Below, piece by piece: positions 50,234 through 59,045 of a stretch of DNA of 64,000 nucleotides. The first letter of the stretch is position 1; the number at the start of each line of letters is the position of its first letter. The DNA comes from Cloacibacterium caeni (GTDB taxonomy: Bacteria; Bacteroidota; Bacteroidia; Flavobacteriales; Weeksellaceae), in contig NZ_OU015319.1 of NCBI RefSeq assembly GCF_907163125.1, positions 124,001-188,000 of the forward strand, in the 5' to 3' direction. The translations under genes and the position numbers were made by a program. The notes beneath the pieces were generated by a model that did not search any database, was not told where the DNA came from, and saw only the letters and a program-made list of their open reading frames with translations.

Positions 50234-51037
50234 ATGAAATTTTTCAACTATCATCACTTAGATATTTTAGAATATGAGCCAGATTTTCAGATAGATGAAG
50301 TACTAGAAATTTCGCAATGTTTAATCTATTATAAGGATGATTTTCGGGAGGTTTGGCTAGATGGAAACCAAAAAATCGTCAAAGAAAAACGATTTGAAAA
50401 TGGAAATATTTTTTATTTTTTTGAATCCAATAAAATAGAAAACGAAACGGAAGATTACACCATTACCCTCTTTGATGAAAAAGGAAAAGTGACAAATTGT
50501 GATTCGTATAAAAGACCAAAATCTCTATTTTTCCAAAACAGTATTTTCTATGAACAAAACTTTCATCATTTTACATTAGAGGAAAAAGGTCAGTTGTGTT
50601 TTTATAAATATTTTTGGAAAGGTCAGCTTCCCGATGGTTGGTTGAAGACTTCTTTTATCAAAAAAGAAAATGATTTTGAAGAAATCATCATCACAGATAA
50701 AAAACAGAATGTAAAAGCTCAAATTTTGAAAATCAATGACTGTGTCTATTCCGAAAGACGATTTTCTCATTCATTTGATTGTGATTTTTATTTTCTAGGA
50801 GTTAAAAAAAGAAAAGCGTTTAAAAATTTCGATGAAGAAGGGAAATTGTTACTCCAAGAATTTGATGACGAAAAAGGATTTAACAGTCAATTATTTCAAT
50901 ATAGATTTCTAACCGATAGTTATACAGAAGTCAATAAGAAGTGTTTCTTGAATGATAAACTCGTGGAAGAAAAAAAATCACAATTTGTATTAAAACGACT
51001 TAAATTGACGTTCTGTTTGCTTAGCTTTGGTTCATAG
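50234..51037 (+). CDS. Protein of unknown function
   Basis: This is a 267-residue soluble protein rich in Phe, Tyr and Lys, with repeated short strands such as FENGNIFYFFESNKIEN, LFDEKGKVTNCDSYKRPK and FDEEGKLLLQEFDDEKG. These resemble MORN/RHS-like or antitoxin-like beta repeats with DEKGK turns. I do not recognise the family. The start at 50234 (MKFFNYHHL) avoids a Lys-rich upstream extension. A WYL regulator gene follows 31 bases later. Confidence 0.6.
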   Translation: MKFFNYHHLDILEYEPDFQIDEVLEISQCLIYYKDDFREVWLDGNQKIVKEKRFENGNIFYFFESNKIENETEDYTITLFDEKGKVTNCDSYKRPKSLFFQNSIFYEQNFHHFTLEEKGQLCFYKYFWKGQLPDGWLKTSFIKKENDFEEIIITDKKQNVKAQILKINDCVYSERRFSHSFDCDFYFLGVKKRKAFKNFDEEGKLLLQEFDDEKGFNSQLFQYRFLTDSYTEVNKKCFLNDKLVEEKKSQFVLKRLKLTFCLLSFGS

Positions 51038-51068
51038 AAAAAAATAATGAACCTAAAAACCAAATCTC

Positions 51069-51986
51069 ATGGCCAAAAATGAACAAATGCTTCGCTTAGT
51101 TTTAATAGAACAATTATTAAGAAGAAGAAAAGATAGAGGCGCATCTTACGAAGAAATTTCTGATTTTTTAGAAGATAAATTTCAAGAAAAAGGTCTCACG
51201 CTTAAATTTACAGAACGCACTTTTCAGCGAGACAAAGTTGCCATTGCAGATGTTTTTGGGATACAGATTTCATTTTCTAGAAAGCGAAATGTACATTTTA
51301 TAGAGCAAGAAGAACTAGAACTTTCTCAGGAAAGTGTTTTTGACCAATTGCTTTTGGTACAAGCCTATCGTGAAACGCAAGATAAAACAGACGTCATGTT
51401 CTTCGAGCCAAGAAGAGCCAGAGGTTTTGAATATTTAAACGGAATTGTGCATGCCATTACTCAGAAAAAAGTCATCACCTTCAGTTACCAAAAATTTTGG
51501 GAAAACGAAAAATCTTCCAAAGTAGTAACACCTTATGCGTTGAAAGAATTTAAAAACAGATGGTATCTTTTGGCTGCAGATTACAAATCAAAAGATGGTT
51601 CTTTTTTCTTGAAAACCTTTGGTTTAGACCGTATTTCGGACCTAGATATTACCACAGCAAGTTTTACAAGAGAAGAAATTAATATAGAAGAAACGTACAA
51701 AAATTCTTTCGGTATCATTAGTGCAGACGGAGCTTTGCCTCAAGAAATTCTATTGAAGTTTGATAATGAACAAGCCAATTATGTAAAAGCTTTGCCACTG
51801 CATCATTCACAAACCATCATTTCTGAAGATGAAAACGAGACGGTTTTTAAAGTTTTTGTAGTGCCTACTTATGATTTCCAGAGAGAAATTCTCTCTTACG
51901 GAAAACGGGTGCAAATTCTGGCTCCAGAATCTTTCAAAAAAGAAATGAAAGAAGAAGTAGAAATCATGCTCAAGAATTTTTTGTAA
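51069..51986 (+). CDS. WYL-domain transcriptional regulator
   Basis: This 305-residue protein has an N-terminal winged helix (about 5-75, RLVLIEQLLRRRKDRGASYE). The WYL domain (about 140-220) has the FSYQKFWENEKSSKVVTPYAL and FKNRWYLLAADY motifs, and a WCX-type C-terminal segment (YDFQREILSYGKRVQILAPE) follows. WYL proteins sense nucleic acids or nucleotides and often control phage-defence and DNA-repair genes. It lies just before the nuclease gene and probably regulates it. Confidence 0.88.
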   Translation: MAKNEQMLRLVLIEQLLRRRKDRGASYEEISDFLEDKFQEKGLTLKFTERTFQRDKVAIADVFGIQISFSRKRNVHFIEQEELELSQESVFDQLLLVQAYRETQDKTDVMFFEPRRARGFEYLNGIVHAITQKKVITFSYQKFWENEKSSKVVTPYALKEFKNRWYLLAADYKSKDGSFFLKTFGLDRISDLDITTASFTREEINIEETYKNSFGIISADGALPQEILLKFDNEQANYVKALPLHHSQTIISEDENETVFKVFVVPTYDFQREILSYGKRVQILAPESFKKEMKEEVEIMLKNFL

Positions 51987-52028
51987 TTGCTAAAAAATAA
52001 ACTAATTATCTAACATTTACCAATAACC

Positions 52029-53504
52029 ATGAAAACACTTTCTAAATCTCGTTTCGTTTCTGGCGTACAATGCGAAAAAAAACTTTGGTATTCCTATTAC
52101 CGAAAAGACTTACAACTGCCTACTGATGAGCAGACTCAAGCAATTTTTGACCTAGGACATCAGATAGGAAATTTGGCACAAAATAGATTTCCTAATGGTA
52201 AAGATGCCACTCCAGAAGATTTTTCGGATTTTTCTCCTTCCATTGAAAAAACCAAACTATGGATTGCAGAAAAAGTAGAAACCATCTACGAAGCTACTTT
52301 CACCGCAAAAAATGCACTTTGTATGCTTGATATTTTACATCGAATGAATGATGAAATCTGGGCAATAGAAGTAAAAAACAGTACTTCTGTCAAAGATTAT
52401 CATCTTACCGATGCATCATTGCAATATTTTGTGATGAAAGAAGCGGGTTATGTACCAGATAAGTTTTTTCTGATGCATATTAACAATCAGTACATTAAAA
52501 ATGGTGAGTTAACAGATGAATTTTTTCATTTGGAAGATATTACAGATAAAGTTTTGTCTAAACAAACTTGGGTAGAAGAAAATTTGGAAAGATTACTTGT
52601 AATGTTAGAAAATAAACAGGAACCCAATATTTCCATCGGTGCACATTGTTCGTCTCCTTTTGCTTGTGATTTCGTACATCATTGTTGGAAAGACATTCCC
52701 GAAAATTCTGTATTTGAATTATATCGAGGTGGCAATAAAGCATGGGAATTATATAAGCAAGGAATTCTGAAAATTGAAGATATAGAAGATGGTTTTCCGC
52801 TTACACATTTTCAACATTTACAAAGAAAAGGACTGAGAAATCAAGAGCAGTACATCAATAAAGAAGCCATTAAGAATATGATTTCTTCTTGGCAGTTTCC
52901 TCTGTATTTCTTTGATTTTGAAACTGTTTTCCCTGCTATTCCTGTTCTGGACGGAACGAGACCTTATCAGCAAGTTCCGTTTCAATATTCCTTGCATATT
53001 TTAGAAGAAGATGGCAAACTTTCGCACAAAGAATTTTTAGCCCATCCTGAAGATTTTTCTAATGGTAAAAATCCACTGAAATTATTGGTAGAGCAACTCA
53101 AACAAGATTTCGGAAATGAAGGAAATATTGTCACATATAATCAGAGTTTTGAAGTGGCAAGATTAAATGAATTGGCAAATATCTTTCCCGAAGATGCTCC
53201 GTTTTTAAAAAATTTAGTGAGTAGAGTAGTAGATTTGTTGCCGGTTTTTCAAGGGGGATTTTGTTATTTTCCAGAGATGAAAAATTCTGCTTCTATTAAA
53301 TCTGTTTTACCAGCGGTTGCCCCAGATTTTACCTATCGAAATTTGGTCATTCAAGAAGGAGGAACCGCCAGTTCGCTTTATCATCAATCAATTCTTCAAC
53401 AAAAATTTGTAGAAGAAGATCTTGCAATTCATTTACTAAAATATTGTGAACTCGATACTTATACAATGGTGGTGATTTATCAGTTTTTATTAAGTGTAGC
53501 TTGA
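52029..53504 (+). CDS. Predicted two-domain nuclease: Cas4/RecB-like plus DEDD exonuclease (DUF2779)
   Basis: In this 491-residue protein, residues 1-230 look like a Cas4/RecB-type PD-(D/E)xK nuclease with an iron-sulfur-type cysteine set: Cys in SGVQCEKKLW and three in HCSSPFACDFVHHCW. The active-site strands are ALCMLDILHR and WAIEVKNST. Residues about 285-491 are DUF2779, with DEDD-type motifs FFDFETVFPAI, ATYNQSFE-like VTYNQSFEVARL and HLLKYCELDTYTM. It should degrade DNA or RNA from an end. It follows the WYL gene by 42 bases. Confidence 0.78.
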   Translation: MKTLSKSRFVSGVQCEKKLWYSYYRKDLQLPTDEQTQAIFDLGHQIGNLAQNRFPNGKDATPEDFSDFSPSIEKTKLWIAEKVETIYEATFTAKNALCMLDILHRMNDEIWAIEVKNSTSVKDYHLTDASLQYFVMKEAGYVPDKFFLMHINNQYIKNGELTDEFFHLEDITDKVLSKQTWVEENLERLLVMLENKQEPNISIGAHCSSPFACDFVHHCWKDIPENSVFELYRGGNKAWELYKQGILKIEDIEDGFPLTHFQHLQRKGLRNQEQYINKEAIKNMISSWQFPLYFFDFETVFPAIPVLDGTRPYQQVPFQYSLHILEEDGKLSHKEFLAHPEDFSNGKNPLKLLVEQLKQDFGNEGNIVTYNQSFEVARLNELANIFPEDAPFLKNLVSRVVDLLPVFQGGFCYFPEMKNSASIKSVLPAVAPDFTYRNLVIQEGGTASSLYHQSILQQKFVEEDLAIHLLKYCELDTYTMVVIYQFLLSVA

Positions 53505-53511
53505 GAAAAGA

Positions 53512-53581
53512 ATCAAAAATCAAGAGCCAAGAATCAAGTAAAAAGATTCAAGAGTTAAGAGTCGAGAATTGAGATTTAAGA
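53512..53581 (+). repeat. Heptamer array, ten units
   Basis: Ten 7-base units are in exact register: AATCAAA, AATCAAG, AGCCAAG, AATCAAG, TAAAAAG, ATTCAAG, AGTTAAG, AGTCGAG, AATTGAG and ATTTAAG. Confidence 0.75.
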
Positions 53582-53681
53582 TTTTTAATTTTATCAATAG
53601 GAACGGGCTATTTATGCTGAGTTTAGTCGAAGTAAGTCCGTTTTTTATGGTTATGGAATGAGGATTTAGCCTAAATTTAAT

Positions 53682-53737
53682 ATCCATCATTCATCATCCA
53701 ACTTCCTTCATCCAACATCCAACATATAATCATTCTT
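53682..53737 (+). repeat. Second heptamer array
   Basis: Units ATCCATC, ATTCATC, ATCCAAC, TTCCTTC, ATCCAAC and ATCCAAC keep the 7-base period, then degrade. Confidence 0.65.
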
Positions 53738-53899
53738 CACAAATATCAGCGAAAATTAGCGGTAGAAATTTGCGAAAATCTGCGAGAAACTCCACATCTA
53801 TCACCACATCATCACATCATCACATTATTTCTCCACCGTCACATTCTGTCCGAGTACTAACCTAACTTTGATGTACAAAATTTAAAAAAAGACAATATC

Positions 53900-54604
53900 A
53901 TGGAAAGAGAAATCGTTTTTGAAGTCCTTACAGAAGGCAGAAGCATCAGCATTGAAAGAGCCGAAAATCCAGAAATAGGATTTGATTATTTTCTAAAAAC
54001 TCAAGAAGCTGAAATTTTTGAGGATGAGACACCCATAAATCAAACAAACGTTTTTGATAATTTCTACGAACCTTTTGACGGAATCAATCAAAAATATGCT
54101 TGGTATAATTTGCATTTGAACTACATAGATGAGGATTTTAGTGAATATGCAACAGAAGAATTGGTAAAAGTTCTTAATCAAAAACAAATAGAGACTTTGA
54201 AAAATCAAGAACTGTTGGAAGAAAAACTCCATTGTTTTTTGATTTGTAAAGAAATTCCTGAAAAAAAAGGCTTAAAGAGGATGAAAATCAGCAGTTTGGT
54301 AAAGGTAACCGAACATGAATTTATAGAGCGCTATTTTGAGGAAGACCAAGAAATTGATAAAAAATATCAATTGAAAGGAACGTATGAAATGTGGACTGAA
54401 GAGCAACCTTATTATCTGAAAAATACAGAACTCATTAACTCTAGAAATACCTTCGAGTTTTTGGGGTACCTAGAAATTTCGGGCAATAGCATTATTCTAA
54501 AAGACGAATGGGAAGAAATTTGCTGCGTTTTGCCTTCGGATAAATATTTTATCTCGTTACAACCAGCGCAGATAATTAGAGAATGGTCTGCAATCAACTA
54601 CTAG
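53900..54604 (+). CDS. Protein of unknown function
   Basis: This is a 234-residue acidic soluble protein (MEREIVFEVLTEGRSISIER, then YATEELVKVLNQKQIETLKN and QPAQIIREWSAINY). It has no signal peptide and no recognised motif. It stands alone after a repeat-rich gap and before a 22-base inverted repeat. Its composition matches neighbouring accessory genes. Confidence 0.6.
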   Translation: MEREIVFEVLTEGRSISIERAENPEIGFDYFLKTQEAEIFEDETPINQTNVFDNFYEPFDGINQKYAWYNLHLNYIDEDFSEYATEELVKVLNQKQIETLKNQELLEEKLHCFLICKEIPEKKGLKRMKISSLVKVTEHEFIERYFEEDQEIDKKYQLKGTYEMWTEEQPYYLKNTELINSRNTFEFLGYLEISGNSIILKDEWEEICCVLPSDKYFISLQPAQIIREWSAINY

Positions 54605-54625
54605 TCAAATTCGGGTTTTCTATGG

Positions 54626-54707
54626 GGTTTGTTCGTGGTTTGTTCGTGTTTCCTTCGAATCAGCCTCGGAAAAGTACCATAAATTACGAACAAACCACGA
54701 ACAAACC
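54626..54707. repeat. 22-base inverted repeat built from an 11-base unit
   Basis: 54626-54647 and 54686-54707 are perfect reverse complements. Each arm is GGTTTGTTCGT twice, giving four copies of the unit (two direct, two inverted) around a 38-base spacer. Confidence 0.75.
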
Positions 54708-54855
54708 TAAAACTTGAGTAGAACTTGACTCAAAGAAAACTGCTAAAAAATACCTTTTTTTACGGTTTTCCTTAAGGGAGGAAATATAGATTTTCATTAT
54801 TTTGATATTCATTTATGTTTTTTTAATCAAACTGCTATGTCTTAAAACTACCTCC

Positions 54856-55274
54856 ATGCTTAACCTGCAAAAACTTCTTTTTATGATTGAAGAGTTACAT
54901 AAAAGAGGATACGAAAGCCTTAAAGCAATTCCTTCTTTATCTCCTTCTGGAGCAAGTTGGCGTTTAGAACTATTTAATGCAGATTGGAGTCAAAGAGAAT
55001 CAGCATTTAAGTGGTTAGAGTGTCATTTTAAAATTGAAAAAGAAGAAATAACAGAATCTAATGTAGAATTAGCCGATCTTTTTGAAAGAGAATTTTTGGT
55101 TTTTTACAATTATGTAAAGGAGAAAATAAAAAATATACCATGTGGTTTTCTTATATGTTAGCTGAATTAAATGAGGAAGAACTACCTTATGCTTTTTCTG
55201 ATTACTATAATGATAGGGATTTTTGGCAAACCTCTCAAAAGAAAAAGATTATGAGTTTTAATGACAGTTATTAA
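54856..55274 (+). pseudogene. Frameshifted gene of unknown function
   Basis: The frame from 54856 encodes MLNLQKLLFMIEELHKRGYE, ASWRLELFNADW and EREFLVFYNYVKEK, then ends at 55161 with a short unrelated tail. In another frame from 55140 the sequence continues WFSYMLAELNEEELPYAFSD, YYNDRDFWQ and stops at 55274. The break lies in an A-rich run near 55120-55140. A one-base change would restore a protein of about 140 residues. It is either a recent pseudogene or a sequence error. Confidence 0.6.
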
Positions 55275-55337
55275 GAAGCGAATTCAATATTCTTAGAACG
55301 AGTTTTTTTCTTTTTTTATTTTCCCTATTTTCGCAGC

Positions 55338-56393
55338 ATGATTTTCACAGAAGAAACCACACTAGAACATCTTTGCATCAATTACGTAGGAAACCAAACG
55401 CATCAAGAAGCTTTGGTAACCACAGATTCAGAAGTTTTCATCACAGATGAGATGAAAGCATTGCTCAAAGATTATTTCCTTAAAAATTTTAAACCCGAAA
55501 TCTTTTTCGAGTTTTTCCATAGTTCTAATATTGAGAACAACGAAGTGTTTACTTACGTTTCAGAGATTTTTGAACAACCAGAATTGCTAGAAAACCAATC
55601 CAAAAAATTGGCAAAACTGCTTTACGAACATTCTACCAATCCTAGAACCAAAGGTGGAGAATTCTACGTTTGCTTTTTCAAAGATTGCATCGTAAAAGGA
55701 GAAAGATATGACGCAGTGGGACTTTTTAAATCCGAAAACAAAGACACTTTCCTGAAAGTTTCTACCAAAAACGATGTCACACTGAGCGGAGTCGAAGTGT
55801 TTGAGTTAGAAACCTTACAAGGAATCAATTTGAATAAAGTAGACAAAGGTTGCTTAATTTATAATACCAACAAAGAACAAGGCTATCTCATGTCTATTAT
55901 TGATGGAACGAGTAGAGCCGAAACCAGTTATTGGATGGACGATTTCTTACAGGTTCGTCAGCGTCAAGACGAATATTTCGAGACGCAAGAAACGCTTACG
56001 CTTTACAAAGAATACATCACGAAACAACTTCCGAAGGAATTTGAAATCACCAAAGCAGACCAAGCAGATTTCTTGAACAAATCGCTGAGTTTTTTCAAAG
56101 AAAAAGAAGAATTTAAGATGGAAGAATTCACGGGAGAAGTTTTGGGAGACCAAGAAGTCATCCAAAGTTTCAATGCCTTCAAAACCCAATACGAAGACGA
56201 AAGAGATTATGCTTTGTCAGATGAATTTGCCATCAATGATGCGGCAGTTAAGAAAAACGCTAGAATTTTTAAAAGCGTCATCAAACTAGACAAAAACTTC
56301 CATATTTACATTCACGGTGACCGAAAACTCATCCAGCAAGGACAAGATGAAAACGGAAAATATTATATGCTCTATTTCGAAGAAGAGAACTAA
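55338..56393 (+). CDS. Nucleoid-associated protein, NdpA/YejK family
   Basis: This 351-residue cytoplasmic protein fits the 37-kDa nucleoid-associated family: an N-terminal helical part, NPRTKGGEFYVCFF, AVGLFKSENKDTFLKVS, GCLIYNTNKEQGYLMSIIDG and SYWMDDFLQVRQRQDEYF. The C-terminal region ends FHIYIHGDRKLIQQGQDENG. E. coli YejK associates with the nucleoid and topoisomerase IV; the role here is unknown. Repeats follow the stop. Confidence 0.82.
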   Translation: MIFTEETTLEHLCINYVGNQTHQEALVTTDSEVFITDEMKALLKDYFLKNFKPEIFFEFFHSSNIENNEVFTYVSEIFEQPELLENQSKKLAKLLYEHSTNPRTKGGEFYVCFFKDCIVKGERYDAVGLFKSENKDTFLKVSTKNDVTLSGVEVFELETLQGINLNKVDKGCLIYNTNKEQGYLMSIIDGTSRAETSYWMDDFLQVRQRQDEYFETQETLTLYKEYITKQLPKEFEITKADQADFLNKSLSFFKEKEEFKMEEFTGEVLGDQEVIQSFNAFKTQYEDERDYALSDEFAINDAAVKKNARIFKSVIKLDKNFHIYIHGDRKLIQQGQDENGKYYMLYFEEEN

Positions 56394-56476
56394 AAAAAAT
56401 ATCTCGCTGATTTAGCAAATTTAGCAGATTTTAAAAAAAAATATTCATCAGTATAATAAGCTAGAGTTTAAAAAAT

Positions 56477-56851
56477 AAAGGACAAAAATTTACTTTTTTG
56501 TCCTTTTGAATTTCTTATTTTCAATCTTTTCTTTTGTCTCTTTTGCGGTTAATTAATTTTAAAAAACATCGGCTTAATCTGCACAATCAGCGAAAGAAAA
56601 AAAATCAAGGACAAAAATTTACTTTTTGTCCTTTTGAACTTCTTATTTTCAATTTTTTCTTTTGTCTCTTTTGCGGTTAATTAATTTTAAAAAACATCGG
56701 CTTAATCTGCAAAATCAGTGAAAGAAAAAAAATCAAGGACAAAAATTTACTTTTTTGTTCTTTTGAATTTCTTATTTTCAATTTTTTCTTTTGTCTCTTT
56801 TGCGGTTAATTAATTTTAAAAAACATCGGCTTAATCTGCAAAATCAGTGAG
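56477..56851 (+). repeat. Three tandem copies of a 128-base unit with terminator hairpins
   Basis: A unit of 128-129 bases starts near 56480, 56609 and 56737. Each unit begins with AAGGACAAAAATTTAC followed by its complement TTTTTGTCCTTTT, an intrinsic-terminator shape. It continues with TTGCGGTTAATTAATTTT and CATCGGCTTAATCTGC. Copies differ at only a few positions. Confidence 0.8.
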
Positions 56852-56858
56852 AAACAAA

Positions 56859-56886
56859 AAAACGCTCCAAATTTTTGGAGCGTTTT
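56859..56886. terminator. Terminator of the cysK gene
   Basis: AAAACGCTCC and GGAGCGTTTT pair around AAATTTTT, at the 3' end of cysK. Confidence 0.85.
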
Positions 56887-56890
56887 CAAT

Positions 56891-57826
56891 TTATTTCAAT
56901 TCAGATTCATTTTCTTGGAACAAATCTGGAACAGACCAATATCTTTCACCAGTGTCATAATTAAAGGTCAAAACTTTAGCGCCTTTTGGTAATTCTGGTA
57001 ATTTCTTCGCAATTGCAGCAAGAGAAGCACCAGTAGAAATTCCTGCTAAAATTCCTTCTTGAGCCGCTAATTTTCTAGCAAAATCAAAAGCTTCTGCTTT
57101 TTCTACTTGAATCACACCATCTAGAATTTCAGAATTCAAAACTTTTGGTACAAAACCAGCTCCAATTCCTTGCAAAGGATGCGGACCAGGATTTCCACCG
57201 CTTAAAACGGGAGAATCTGTAGGTTCTACGGCATAACTTTTCAGGTTCGGGAATTTTTCTTTCAAAACTTCGGTTACGCCCGTAATATGACCACCAGTTC
57301 CTACACCTGTAATCACATAGTCAAATCCCTCAGGGAAATCTGCCAAAATTTCTTGAGCAGTGGTATTTTTATGAATTTCTGGATTCGCATCGTTTTCAAA
57401 TTGCTGTGGAATCCATGAATTTTCAATCGTAGAAGCCAATTCGTAAGCTTTTTTCACCGCACCATTGGTTCCCAATTCTCTAGGAGTTAAGACAAATTCA
57501 GCGCCATAAGCAGACATGAGTTTTCTGCGTTCCACAGACATAGATTCTGGCATTACCAAAACTAATTTATAACCTTTTACTGCGCAAACCATTGCTAAAC
57601 CAACACCTGTGTTTCCCGATGTAGGTTCTATAATCAAGGTGTCTTTATTAATTTTTCCTTCTTTTTCCGCCGTTTCTATCATCGCAAGAGCAATTCTGTC
57701 TTTGATGCTTCCACCAGGATTTTGGCGTTCTAATTTCATCCACACTTCTACATCACTCCCGAAAATCTTATTTAATTTTACCAATGGAGTGTTGCCAATC
57801 ACTTCTAGTACATTATTAACTTTCAT
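56891..57826 (-). CDS. cysK: Cysteine synthase A (O-acetylserine sulfhydrylase)
   Basis: This 311-residue PLP enzyme makes cysteine from O-acetylserine and sulfide. Signatures are [11 protein letters not shown], the Schiff-base Lys in [13 protein letters not shown], the Asn loop [12 protein letters not shown], the PLP-phosphate loop [10 protein letters not shown] and GIGAGFVP. The C-terminus [11 protein letters not shown] is complete. The serine acetyltransferase gene lies upstream on the same strand with a 203-base gap, and the two enzymes can form the cysteine synthase complex. Confidence 0.95.
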   Translation of the reverse strand: MKVNNVLEVIGNTPLVKLNKIFGSDVEVWMKLERQNPGGSIKDRIALAMIETAEKEGKINKDTLIIEPTSGNTGVGLAMVCAVKGYKLVLVMPESMSVERRKLMSAYGAEFVLTPRELGTNGAVKKAYELASTIENSWIPQQFENDANPEIHKNTTAQEILADFPEGFDYVITGVGTGGHITGVTEVLKEKFPNLKSYAVEPTDSPVLSGGNPGPHPLQGIGAGFVPKVLNSEILDGVIQVEKAEAFDFARKLAAQEGILAGISTGASLAAIAKKLPELPKGAKVLTFNYDTGERYWSVPDLFQENESELK

Positions 57827-58029
57827 ATTTTTAAAATTTTAATTTATAATTATTAATTATTTTGACATTGATTTCGGAGGTGTTAAAAAATTTTGAAATC
57901 AATTCGTTAAAAAATTCCTGTTGTCTGAGCGAAGCGAGTTTCAGGGATTTTAGAATTGATAAGAAATTTTAACCGAGAAATCAGAGTCTTGAACTTTTGG
58001 TTCTTTTGTTTCAAGACAAAAGAACTCAA

Positions 58030-58854
58030 TTATATAAAATAATTTATCGGTTCATCTCCCGGAAATTTATTTCTCACCGTCACTTGACCTTTGTGAAAAA
58101 CTACCGAATTTTTCGGTAGGCTGTCTGTAATCCAAACGTTTCCACCGATGATGCTGTTCTCTCCAATCACGGTTTCTCCTCCTAAAATGGTAGCATTCGC
58201 ATAAATAACTACACCGTTTTCTATGGTAGGATGTCTTTTGGTATTGGCAATTTCTTTTGAAACAGAAAGCGCTCCCAAGGTGACTCCTTGATAAATTTTG
58301 ACACCATTTCCAATTTCTGAGGTTTCACCTATTACAATTCCCGTACCATGATCGATGAAGAATGGCGAACCAATGGTAGCACCAGGATGAATGTCTATTC
58401 CTGTTTTGCTGTGCGCTAACTCTGTCCAGATTCTAGGAATCAACGGAATTTTTTCCAATTGTAATTCGTGTGCCAATCTGTAAATTGCAATCGCATAAAA
58501 ACCGGGATAAGAAAAAGTGACTTCTTCTACAGAGGTTGCAGCAGGGTCATTTTCTAAGGCAAAAGCAGCGTCTTTTTCTAAAGTTTTATAAATTTCTGGG
58601 AATTTGGTGAAAAAATACTCTCCACATGCTGTGGCTTTTTCTTTGTCATCAAAAACAGAATAAAGAATCTTGATAAAATCTATTTTAAATTGCTGTAAAC
58701 GCTTGGCGATTTCATCTTCTGAAGCACATCTTTGAAGTTCTAGAAAAAACACGAATCTAAAAAAATCATCGATAAAGGTTTCAATTTTCTTTTTATCTAA
58801 ATCATATTTTCTGTTAGAATATCCGTCTTGTAAATGCTTCAAAAAATTTTCCAT
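58030..58854 (-). CDS. cysE: Serine O-acetyltransferase
   Basis: This 274-residue enzyme acetylates serine with acetyl-CoA, giving the substrate for CysK. An N-terminal helical domain (about 1-160) is followed by the left-handed beta-helix hexapeptide repeats: [40 protein letters not shown] and [19 protein letters not shown]. The catalytic His and Asp are in FIDHGTG. The C-terminus ends EPINYFI; an Ile C-terminus is the usual tail that docks into CysK. Confidence 0.93.
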   Translation of the reverse strand: MENFLKHLQDGYSNRKYDLDKKKIETFIDDFFRFVFFLELQRCASEDEIAKRLQQFKIDFIKILYSVFDDKEKATACGEYFFTKFPEIYKTLEKDAAFALENDPAATSVEEVTFSYPGFYAIAIYRLAHELQLEKIPLIPRIWTELAHSKTGIDIHPGATIGSPFFIDHGTGIVIGETSEIGNGVKIYQGVTLGALSVSKEIANTKRHPTIENGVVIYANATILGGETVIGENSIIGGNVWITDSLPKNSVVFHKGQVTVRNKFPGDEPINYFI

Positions 58855-58977
58855 CCTTCAAAATTTAAAACAAAGGTAAGCAATGTCTCTGTTTTTGTCC
58901 TTGATTTATGGTAATTTTTACATCTATTTACACGATTGAAAAATTTTAAAATTAGGATGTAATTCATATCAAGAAAA

Positions 58978-59008
58978 TTGTCTAATCCTCAAATAATCAC
59001 TAAATTTG
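58978..59008 (+). promoter_or_regulatory. mdh promoter
   Basis: TTG (58978-58980) and TAAATTTG (59001-59008) are 20 bases apart, matching the Bacteroidota promoter well. Confidence 0.7.
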
Positions 59009-59045
59009 AGCAACTTAATTTTAAACTTTAAAAAAAATAAAAAAA

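Larger units (their letters stand above)
53505..53899. other. Non-coding region with three short-period repeat arrays
   Basis: There is no gene. It contains a ten-unit heptamer array (53512-53581), a second heptamer array (53682-53737), an octamer-like CACATCAT run (about 53797-53830) and a REP-like word near 53,615. Confidence 0.6.
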
